From NCBI GenBank assembly GCA_031273305.1, contig JAISSC010000051.1:1-5365 (forward strand): a stretch of DNA of 5,365 nucleotides, in the 5' to 3' direction. The translations under genes and the position numbers were made by a program. The stretch is from Flavobacteriaceae bacterium (GTDB taxonomy: Bacteria; Bacteroidota; Bacteroidia; Flavobacteriales; Weeksellaceae). Below the pieces are notes generated by a model. The model did not search any database. It saw nothing but the letters and a program-made list of their open reading frames with translations, and had not been told where the DNA came from. This document shows positions 1 through 5,254 of the stretch, one piece after another. Position 1 is the stretch's first letter. Every line of letters begins with the position of its first letter.

Positions 1-25
1 TTTTGAAAGCCCGGAGGGCGGAATC

Positions 26-53
26 TTCATAACCGCAGGTCGGCGACCTGCGG
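26..53 (+). repeat. 28-nt palindromic repeat, copy 1
   Basis: TTCATAA is followed by a 21-nt near-perfect palindrome with 10-bp arms and a single central G. The same 28 nt occurs in reverse orientation at 130-157. The flank and the central base give the element a direction, so the second copy is a true inverted copy, not just another palindrome. Confidence 0.85.
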
Positions 54-129
54 AGAGTACCCACCCCACTCTTTGCCTGAAAGGCAAGACTAGTCCCGCC
101 TTTCAGGCGGTGTCATTGGCTGTCGTTGC

Positions 130-157
130 CCGCAGGTCGCCGACCTGCGGTTATGAA
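130..157 (-). repeat. 28-nt palindromic repeat, copy 2 (inverted)
   Basis: This is the exact reverse complement of 26-53, including the TTATGAA flank at 151-157. The pair could form a 28-bp stem enclosing the two small hairpins at 73-87 and 96-110, or two separate hairpins. Such paired inverted units are typical of BIME-like mosaics. Confidence 0.85.
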
Positions 158-201
158 AATCAAGCCTTTCAGGCTTTTGCCTGCGACACCCATTTTGGTG
201 T

Positions 202-308
202 AGTAAAAATTATAAAATACTGACCATCATATAGTTACACAACAAGGCTCTTGAAAGTGTCAAAGTCAGGGGGGTATAGTGGAATAAGGAAGTGTTTCAA
301 GCTAAAAC
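202..308. other. Intergenic region without recognised content
   Basis: This is the ordinary-composition part of the gene-free start of the window. The only structure I see is a 7-bp inverted repeat, CTTGAAA (250-256) and TTTCAAG (295-301), separated by 38 nt, with a run of six Gs at 269-274. It lies just after the 3' end of the minus-strand gene at 309-722, but no hairpin followed by a T-run is seen that would make a clear terminator for that gene. Confidence 0.5.
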
Positions 309-722
309 TCATTTCAACAACTTAAAAACCTCCTCTTTAACATTAAATTCTTGAAGTCTTTCTTCTACTTTAGGAAATAAATAAATCTTATTGTAAACTC
401 CTATTCCCACAGGAATCCACGATTCGTTATATAACACCTGAGTAGTGGAAAACAAGTAATAATTTTTCCGTCTTACGCGCGTGTCTACCAATTCATCAAC
501 AAATTTATCCTCTAATGCAGGTAGGAAGTTTTTACCCAGATTTCCCCAGATTTTCAGGTTAGGGTCATTTATTTTTTCAAGTTCTTCGTCTATTTTTTGG
601 TCTGCTAAGGCAATAAACCTATCCTTTATAAAAGCCTTATGTGCCGTCTCATCCGGATTAGTAAAAAATAACACCCCGACTGTCAACAATAAAACCAATA
701 GAATAAGGTATTTAAACTTCAT
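309..722 (-). CDS. Small membrane-anchored or exported protein, DUF4359-like
   Basis: This encodes 137 residues. Residues 4-20 (YLILLVLLLTVGVLFF and neighbours) form one strongly hydrophobic segment right after a Lys-containing N-terminus, so the protein is either exported or anchored by its N-terminus with the rest outside the cytoplasm. After it come TNPDETAHKAF, a charged helical stretch (about 25-55) and a C-terminal part with RRKNYYLFST and a Gly-containing hydrophobic strand (VGIGVYNKIYLF, about 105-116). The arrangement hydrophobic N-terminus, TNP motif, K/R-N-Y-x-L-F-S, then a short hydrophobic strand resembles DUF4359 proteins, small bacterial proteins of unknown function; this assignment is from memory of the family pattern. 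The ATG at 722 fits a -7 box ending 17 nt upstream. The gene is divergent from the C-S lyase and alone on its strand. No function can be proposed beyond an envelope location. Confidence 0.8.
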   Translation of the reverse strand: MKFKYLILLVLLLTVGVLFFTNPDETAHKAFIKDRFIALADQKIDEELEKINDPNLKIWGNLGKNFLPALEDKFVDELVDTRVRRKNYYLFSTTQVLYNESWIPVGIGVYNKIYLFPKVEERLQEFNVKEEVFKLLK

Positions 723-738
723 TATTTTAAAATTTACA

Positions 739-746
739 CAAATATA
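739..746 (-). promoter_or_regulatory. -7 box for the DUF4359-like gene
   Basis: On the minus strand this reads TATATTTG, a full match to the Bacteroidota -7 consensus TAnnTTTG, with 16 nt between it and the ATG. No convincing -33 box (TTG or TTTG) is visible at the usual distance. The implied leader is only about ten bases and contains no Shine-Dalgarno sequence, as is usual in this phylum. Confidence 0.55.
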
Positions 747-792
747 AGAGTAAAATTTACATCATCTTTAATTTATATATGGAAGAAACTTA

Positions 793-800
793 TAATTTTG
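793..800 (+). promoter_or_regulatory. -7 box for the patB-type gene
   Basis: TAATTTTG matches the Bacteroidota -7 consensus TAnnTTTG and ends 18 nt before the ATG at 819. The box overlaps a possible TTG codon (798-800) that would extend the reading frame by seven residues. Because that codon would lie at or before the transcription start, the box argues for ATG 819 as the true start. No clear -33 element is seen. Confidence 0.55.
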
Positions 801-818
801 TATGTAAATTTTTTAAAA

Positions 819-1991
819 ATGGGCAAATATAATTTTGATCAGATAGTTGAAAGAAGAAATACAGATTCATTTAAATATGCAGCTCTGGAAAAACTATATG
901 GAAGAAGTGATTTGATTCCCCTTTGGGTTGCCGATATGGATTTCCTTTCTCCTCCCGCAGTGATCAGGGCTTTAGTGGAAAGGTCTCAATACGGAATTTA
1001 TGGATATACCTTTGCTTCCGACAGATATTACAATTCTATTATTAATTGGCAAAAGCAATATCATCAATGGGACGTAAGTAAGGAAGAGCTTAGTTTTATA
1101 CCCGGAATTGTAAGAGGAATTGCTTTTGCAGTACATACCTTTTCAAAAGAAGGCGACAAGGTCATCATACAGCCTCCGGTGTATCATCCTTTCCGAATTG
1201 TTGCCCAATCACATAAAAGAGAAGTAGTTACCAATCCGTTACTTTTTGACGGAAATCGGTATACTATGGATTTTGAGGGGTTGGAAAAGGTGACAGATAA
1301 AGGAGACTGCAAAATATTGATACTTTCCAATCCTCATAATCCGGGAGGAAGAGTATGGAACAGGGAGGAGCTGGCTCGTCTGGCAGAAATTTGCTATGAA
1401 AAGAAGGTATTGGTTATCTCGGATGAAATTCATTCAGACCTGGCTTTAAACGGTCATAAACATATTCCTTTTGCCTCTGTTTCGGAAAAAGCGGCTCAAA
1501 ACAGCATAACATTTAATGCTCCTTCTAAGTCGTTTAATATCGCCGGGATTGTTTCTTCTTATTCCATTGTAAAAAATAAAAAACTTCGGGACGAGTTTTA
1601 CAACTACCTAAAAATTAACGATTTGGATGGCGGAACCCTGTTTGCTTACTTAGCCTTGCAGGAGGCTTATGAAAAGGGGGGAGACTGGTTGGAAGAGCTA
1701 AAAGAATATCTGTGGGGAAATCTCCTGTTTGTAGACACATTTTTAAAGGAAAATATCCCGCAGATAAGGGCGATCATTCCGGAGGCTTCATTTTTGCTGT
1801 GGCTGGATTGTCGGGAGCTGAACCTCCCTCAAAAGGAATTAAATTCTTTATTTGTCAATAAGGCTCGCCTGGCTCTTAATGACGGAGCCATGTTTGGAAA
1901 AGAAGGAACCGGATTTATGAGAATGAACGTTGGATGCCCTCGTTCCATACTGGAAAAAGCATTACAACAACTTAAAGATGCCTTAGGTTAG
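819..1991 (+). CDS. patB: PatB/MalY-type cystathionine beta-lyase (PLP-dependent C-S lyase)
   Basis: A cytoplasmic, fold-type I PLP enzyme that cleaves C-S bonds in cysteine conjugates, classically L-cystathionine to homocysteine, pyruvate and ammonia. The protein of 390 residues from ATG 819 has the usual length of MalY/PatB (about 390). Visible landmarks: PLWVADMDF (34-42), GIYGYT (59-64) with the Tyr that contacts the neighbouring subunit's cofactor in the family, PPVYHPF (119-125) with the ring-stacking Tyr122, SNPHNPGGRVW (170-180) with the PLP-binding Asn, SDEIHSDL (201-208) with Asp202 that pairs with the pyridine nitrogen, APSKSFNIAG (234-243) with Lys237 as Schiff-base lysine, and FMRMNVGCPR (366-375) with the carboxylate-binding Arg368. 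All key residues are present, so it should be active. The start at 798 (TTG) is unlikely because it lies inside the -7 box and adds residues with no family counterpart. The gene stands alone; the exact substrate and the regulatory side role known for E. coli MalY cannot be read from the sequence. Confidence 0.93.
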   Translation: MGKYNFDQIVERRNTDSFKYAALEKLYGRSDLIPLWVADMDFLSPPAVIRALVERSQYGIYGYTFASDRYYNSIINWQKQYHQWDVSKEELSFIPGIVRGIAFAVHTFSKEGDKVIIQPPVYHPFRIVAQSHKREVVTNPLLFDGNRYTMDFEGLEKVTDKGDCKILILSNPHNPGGRVWNREELARLAEICYEKKVLVISDEIHSDLALNGHKHIPFASVSEKAAQNSITFNAPSKSFNIAGIVSSYSIVKNKKLRDEFYNYLKINDLDGGTLFAYLALQEAYEKGGDWLEELKEYLWGNLLFVDTFLKENIPQIRAIIPEASFLLWLDCRELNLPQKELNSLFVNKARLALNDGAMFGKEGTGFMRMNVGCPRSILEKALQQLKDALG

Positions 1992-2125
1992 TATTTAAAT
2001 TATTTTTATATGCACATACTTAATACTCAAATCTTCACAATGCCAATAAATTTAGCCTGAATTTTATACTCGTTATCAGCTTGAAAGGAAATCTTACATT
2101 TGAAAATGAAAAAAGTAAATTACGG
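1992..2125. other. Convergent intergenic region
   Basis: These 134 AT-rich bases separate the 3' ends of the lyase gene and the minus-strand propeller gene. Both transcripts should end here, but I see no strong GC stem with a T-run. The only candidate is a weak AT-rich AAATT/AATTT pairing around 2050-2065. Confidence 0.4.
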
Positions 2126-3115
2126 TTATGCTTTTTTATCCAATTTATTAATTAATTGTTTTTCCGTTATTCTCCATACCCCGTTTAATGTATAAAAATA
2201 CAAGTATTTGCCATTTTTTTCAGCATATAACACCGTTTCCTGAGATAAATTCTCCGGTGCGTTCAGAAATTTGTTAGAGAGCTTAAAAGCATTGGTATCG
2301 TGTCCACTAAAAATTTCGTCATTATGACTATGTTCTTTAAGTGAGCTTGAGGGTAACAGTAAGATTCCTTGTTGGGTGATGAATAAATAAGATTGTTTTT
2401 GTATTCCTAAAATTTTGTAAATTTTATTCTCTTTATTGCCTACATAAGAGAATGTGGGAATTTCTCCTAAATAATTATCACTTTTTTTAAAGGCGATATT
2501 ATCCGGCATTATTACCCAAATATTGGAATATTCATCAGCATATAAAGCCTCCACGATGTTATCCGGCAGCCCGTGCCCGCTGTGTGCTTCTTCTGCATAT
2601 CGGATAATGTTAGAAGTTTTTATAGAAAATTCATACATCCCCAGATTTGTTCCAATATATACGTTGCCGTTTGAAGTGGATGTAATGCAGTAATTGGTAG
2701 TTACATTTAACTTTTTCTCAAATCCGTGATCGTCTGTTTGTCTATAAACCCCTTTAAAGAAAGTAGCAACCCAAATTTTTCCTTCTATGTCAACGGTAAG
2801 ATCTGCAATCTTATCATTCAAAAATTCTGTTCGTACATATTTAAGATTATTCAAATCGTAAATTTGTATTCCTTTATCTGTTGCCATCCACAATTCATTT
2901 TGATTGATAATTACCTTAAAAACATTATCTTTAAATTCAAGTAGTGTATTAAATTTTCCCTTCTTATCAAATTCGGATAAAGTGTTTCCCTGCACAACAT
3001 ATTTCTTTTCTTTGCTAAATAGAATATTCGAATTTAATTCTTGTGCTTCACAGTCGTATGATGTAAAAAATATTAGCAACACCACCCATATTAAGTTTTT
3101 CGATATTTTCATCAT
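2126..3115 (-). CDS. Secreted beta-propeller protein (two-component-regulator propeller type)
   Basis: This encodes 329 residues. A signal peptide is clear: basic start, hydrophobic core at about residues 8-18, likely cleavage near CEAQ-E (22-26); the Cys22 context (SYDC) lacks a normal lipobox, so a lipoprotein is less likely. The mature part shows blade-like repeats with the pattern hydrophobic-W/Y-hydrophobic-A/G-T-x-x-G-hydrophobic: about 38-50, 75-87 (LWMATDKGIQIYD), 114-126 (IWVATFFKGVYRQ), 152-164 (VYIGTNLGMYEFS), 199-211, 243-255 and 304-316. Seven repeats suggest one closed seven-bladed propeller. GLPDNIVEALYADEYSNIWV (182-201) is typical of Reg_prop repeats, which usually form the periplasmic sensor part of hybrid histidine kinases. 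Here no membrane segment, kinase or DNA-binding domain follows, so it stands alone, either as a secreted binding protein or as a remnant of a sensor. Two adjacent ATGs (3115 and 3112) make the start uncertain by one residue. Divergent from the alkaline phosphatase; ligand unknown. Confidence 0.85.
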   Translation of the reverse strand: MMKISKNLIWVVLLIFFTSYDCEAQELNSNILFSKEKKYVVQGNTLSEFDKKGKFNTLLEFKDNVFKVIINQNELWMATDKGIQIYDLNNLKYVRTEFLNDKIADLTVDIEGKIWVATFFKGVYRQTDDHGFEKKLNVTTNYCITSTSNGNVYIGTNLGMYEFSIKTSNIIRYAEEAHSGHGLPDNIVEALYADEYSNIWVIMPDNIAFKKSDNYLGEIPTFSYVGNKENKIYKILGIQKQSYLFITQQGILLLPSSSLKEHSHNDEIFSGHDTNAFKLSNKFLNAPENLSQETVLYAEKNGKYLYFYTLNGVWRITEKQLINKLDKKA

Positions 3116-3205
3116 TTAATTTTTTTGCAAAAAAAAGACTAAAAACTGATACTATTACTATACTAAAGTTGATTTAACCATAATATAAAGACTTAGCAAC
3201 AATTT

Positions 3206-3254
3206 CTTAACTTAACTTAATACATTATTAACCGTTTTTTAATTATATGTTAAT
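3206..3254 (+). promoter_or_regulatory. Pho-box-like array: TTAA tetrads at 11-bp spacing
   Basis: TTAA occurs at 3217, 3228, 3239 and 3250, exactly 11 bp apart, preceded by a triple tandem CTTAA (3206-3220). PhoB/PhoP-family response regulators bind tandem direct repeats with an 11-bp period, and TTAA-containing units are known for Gram-positive PhoP (TTAACA-like) and cyanobacterial SphR (CTTAACCT-like). The last tetrad begins 15 bp before a -7-like box, where such regulators usually replace the upstream promoter element. The downstream gene is an alkaline phosphatase, a classical Pho-regulon member. That a Bacteroidota PhoB binds this exact unit is inference; the region is AT-rich, so part of the pattern may be chance. 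Confidence 0.45.
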
Positions 3255-3264
3255 ATTGAAGGCG

Positions 3265-3272
3265 CAAATTTG
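3265..3272 (+). promoter_or_regulatory. Candidate -7 box for the alkaline phosphatase gene
   Basis: CAAATTTG differs from the Bacteroidota -7 consensus TAnnTTTG at one position (C for T) and ends 19 nt before the ATG at 3292, the same geometry as the other promoters here. It lies inside a 10-nt perfect palindrome, GCAAATTTGC (3264-3273). A weak core box fits a gene that needs an activator. Confidence 0.4.
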
Positions 3273-3291
3273 CTGCACATAAAATATCTAT

Positions 3292-4305
3292 ATGAAAAAT
3301 TTTTTTTTATCCATTACAACATTGTTTGGGCTAACCTTAATGACGTCCCAAACATCTCTCCCAAAGCAAATGATTATGTTTATTGGCGATGGTTTTGGTA
3401 CTTCTGCTAAGGTAGCTGCACGTATGTCTTTAGGACAAGGTACTGACGGGAAAAGATTTACTAATGATGCCGGGTATCATATTCTGGCATTAGACAAACT
3501 TAAGTATCAGGGTTCTTTAACAACACATAGTTTAAACTCTTGGATCACAGACTCAGGACCTGGGGCATCAGCTTATTCTGCCGGTGAAGCCGGAAAACTG
3601 GACAATGAATCTATTTCTTTTGATGTCGATAACGGAATATCTATAGAAACTATTCTGGAAAAAGCAAAAAAAGAAGGATTTGCTGTCGGACTTGTAACTA
3701 CAACTCGAATTACACATGCTACTCCGGCTACTTTTGGTTCTCATATTTGGTTCAGAGATTTGGAAGATTATATTGCGGCACAATATATATCTTCTACTGA
3801 AGCTCAATATGAGGAGATATTTAACAACGGAAGTTCAACCATAGCTCCATATAGCCCGGATAGAGACTGGGTGCTTCCTACACCTAAAGTAGGAGTAGAA
3901 ATAGATGTATTATTAGGTGGCGGTGCTCGTCACTTTCTCCCAAACGACTATGTTGATAACGTTGTTGATGCCAATGGGAGTAATATTATAAGTAATAGTA
4001 ATCCTGTAACCATTAAAGGAAAACGTTCGGATAACGTAAACCTTATTGAGATAGCTAAACAAAGAGGGTACGTTCATGTGAACAGCCGTGATGCTCTGCT
4101 AAATTTAGATATTACTCAATTTACTCCTGAAAACAATGCTAAATTAATTGGTTTATTTAATGCCTCACATAACAATTATGAACAGGACAGACAAATGGAT
4201 GCTACTTGGGAGCCTTCTTTGCCTGAAATGACCGAAATGGCGATAAAGATTTTAAAGGCTAAAGGAGGAAGCAAAGGTTTCTTCTTGATGGTAGAAGGGG
4301 GGTAG
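3292..4305 (+). CDS. Secreted alkaline phosphatase, N-terminal part (frameshifted)
   Basis: This encodes 337 residues of an alkaline-phosphatase-superfamily phosphomonoesterase, which releases phosphate from organic esters outside the cytoplasm. Residues 1-20 are a signal peptide (MKNFFLSITTLFGLTLMTSQ). Catalytic landmarks: MFIGDGFGTS (29-38) with metal ligand Asp33; WITDSGPGASAYSAG (84-98) with Ser88 as phosphorylated nucleophile (Ser102 of E. coli PhoA); TTTRITHATPATFGSH (136-151), where His142 and Thr144 take the places of PhoA Asp153 and Thr155, as in His-type enzymes such as the mammalian ones; Arg155, possibly matching the substrate-binding Arg166; DVLLGGGARHF (205-215). The product ends at VEGG-stop, retaining Glu335 (PhoA Glu322) but losing the ligands matching Asp327, His331, Asp369, His370 and His412, so this fragment alone cannot be active. 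GGG GGG TAG at the end is the site of a one-base insertion. The start at 3292 gives a normal signal peptide. Confidence 0.9.
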   Translation: MKNFFLSITTLFGLTLMTSQTSLPKQMIMFIGDGFGTSAKVAARMSLGQGTDGKRFTNDAGYHILALDKLKYQGSLTTHSLNSWITDSGPGASAYSAGEAGKLDNESISFDVDNGISIETILEKAKKEGFAVGLVTTTRITHATPATFGSHIWFRDLEDYIAAQYISSTEAQYEEIFNNGSSTIAPYSPDRDWVLPTPKVGVEIDVLLGGGARHFLPNDYVDNVVDANGSNIISNSNPVTIKGKRSDNVNLIEIAKQRGYVHVNSRDALLNLDITQFTPENNAKLIGLFNASHNNYEQDRQMDATWEPSLPEMTEMAIKILKAKGGSKGFFLMVEGG

Positions 4306-5254
4306 AATTGACCATTTGGAACATGCTAATAGTGGAGGAATTACAGTAATCTCCAGTAGTAATGGAGGAAATATCTATACCGTAGATTCAGACCAACCTT
4401 CATATGTTGGGGGCGGTGAAGCTGTCTACGGAGTTACACCAAGCACTCCGCGTCATTCTAATGTTTTTGGCTCGGATTACTTAATTAAAGAGGTACTTGC
4501 TTTTGATTATTCTATTGCACAAGCTCGTAAATTACTGAATGAAACTAATACTAAAACTCTAATTTTCTCCAGTTCAGATCACGAATGTGGAGGAACAGCT
4601 ATTGTAGGATTACATGATTCCAATGATGCTCAAGCTAATGGTACTTATGTGCGTACTTATGCCTTAGGTCCCAGACAAAACGGTATTGATGCTTCTTCCG
4701 GAGGAAGTGCTACTGCTACAACAGTTGCCAATCCGACAAATGTTCAACGTGGTGATGTAGATTTTGCTACAAACAGTCCAAACGGATGGTATCCAAACTA
4801 TACAACTTACGTATTTCAAGGTAGAACTGAAGAATTATGGCCGTCCGTTGATATAAATGGCAGAAGAATTGTGGTTGCCTATGCTTCTAATCCACTTACC
4901 AATGGTAATGGTGACGTTGCCGGAGGTACTCCCGGTAATCATACCCCAATGGATGTTTTTGTCGGTGCTGAAGATAATGCAAATGGAGAATTTGCAGGAA
5001 AGATTTCCGGAATTGGTCAAATCGACAATACTTATCTAACCCATATCATGGAAGAATTTCTTCTCAATGGGGAAACAGCCGGAGCAAAAGAGGTAAAATA
5101 CGACTCTTCTATAGGTTCTTTTAAAATATATCCTAACCCATCTTATGGTAACGTGACTTTCGATATTTCTTTGGAAAATAGTTCCCCCATTTCGGTTTCA
5201 GTAAACGATATGACAGGTAAGTTGTTGAAACGGATCAATAAAAATAAGGCTTAA
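4304..5254 (+). CDS. Secreted alkaline phosphatase, C-terminal part (frameshifted)
   Basis: This is the continuation of the phosphatase in the next frame, opening with RIDHLEHANSGGIT, where Asp and the second His match PhoA Asp327 and His331. Counting from the TTG at 4316: SSSDHECGG (85-93) gives Asp88 and His89 (PhoA Asp369/His370); GNHTPMDVF (207-215) gives His209 (PhoA His412). A segment of roughly 45 Gly/Ser/Asn-rich residues (about 10-56) is inserted between the EHAN motif and the KEVLAFDYSIAQARKLL helix, which is directly adjacent in most family members; another long stretch (about 94-180) separates the last two metal motifs. Residues from 269 (FKIYPNPSYGNVTF) begin a T9SS sorting domain, which stops early at KA. 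There is no in-frame ATG before residue 212 and no promoter, so this is not an independent gene. Confidence 0.85.
   Translation, partial: RIDHLEHANSGGITVISSSNGGNIYTVDSDQPSYVGGGEAVYGVTPSTPRHSNVFGSDYLIKEVLAFDYSIAQARKLLNETNTKTLIFSSSDHECGGTAIVGLHDSNDAQANGTYVRTYALGPRQNGIDASSGGSATATTVANPTNVQRGDVDFATNSPNGWYPNYTTYVFQGRTEELWPSVDINGRRIVVAYASNPLTNGNGDVAGGTPGNHTPMDVFVGAEDNANGEFAGKISGIGQIDNTYLTHIMEEFLLNGETAGAKEVKYDSSIGSFKIYPNPSYGNVTFDISLENSSPISVSVNDMTGKLLKRINKNKA

Larger units (their letters stand above)
1..201. repeat. GC-rich cluster of short palindromes (REP/BIME-like)
   Basis: This stretch is far richer in GC than the rest of the window and consists largely of short perfect inverted repeats, nearly all able to fold with 3-nt loops. 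They are: 9-19 (GCCC-gga-GGGC); 33-53 (9-10 bp arms CCGCAGGTCG / CGACCTGCGG); 73-87 (TTGCCT-gaa-AGGCAA); 96-110 (CCGCCT-ttc-AGGCGG); 130-150 (the same arms as 33-53); 162-176 (AAGCCT-ttc-AGGCTT); and a weaker one at 186-201 (ACACC / GGTGT). Three share the core GCCTTTCAGGC. No reading frame of note crosses the region. Dispersed intergenic palindromes of this type, often mobilised by RAYT (IS200-like) transposases, are known in many bacteria; membership in such a family is my inference, since only this locus is visible. It lies beyond the 3' end of the minus-strand gene at 309-722 and could also stop or protect transcripts. Confidence 0.75.
728..813. repeat. Three copies of TGTAAATTTTA-like motif in the divergent promoter
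   Basis: TAAAATTTACA occurs at 728-738 and again at 751-761, exactly 23 bp apart. A 10-of-11 match in the opposite orientation (TGTAAATTTTT) lies at 803-813. The first and third copies each sit between a -7 box and a start codon, so the two divergent genes have nearly the same leader. This may be a shared operator or a leader favouring translation; AT-richness makes chance similarity possible. Confidence 0.45.

Noticed and set aside
162..178. Intrinsic terminator (AAGCCT-ttc-AGGCTT followed by TTTT)
   Set aside because: The stem has only six pairs and the T-run is short. No plus-strand gene ends here within the window, and it belongs to the palindrome cluster.
1..180. CRISPR array
   Set aside because: The repeats are short palindromes of different types and orientation, without regular repeat-spacer alternation or cas genes.
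481..747. Plus-strand reading frame of 88 codons
   Set aside because: It lies opposite the DUF4359-like gene, is Ser/Asn-rich without domain features, and is best seen as an antisense shadow. The same applies to frames at 1239-1433, 2726-2944, 2904-3119, 3568-3807, 4835-5020 and 4857-5039.
798..818. TTG start giving a seven-residue longer C-S lyase
   Set aside because: The TTG lies in the -7 box TAATTTTG, and MGKYNFD at 819 gives the usual family length of 390 residues.
3050..3115. Lipoprotein signal for the propeller protein
   Set aside because: Cys22 is preceded by SYD, which does not match the lipobox. An ordinary signal peptidase I site fits better.
4297..4306. Programmed +1 frameshift as the preferred explanation
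   Set aside because: A G-run followed by a stop codon could slip, but no stimulatory element is seen, and the gene carries more breaks downstream. Error or decay is simpler.
4316..5254. Independent gene starting at TTG 4316
   Set aside because: The frame is open upstream to 4304 and encodes RIDH, the continuation of the phosphatase motif. There is no promoter or ATG start, so it is a fragment of the upstream gene.
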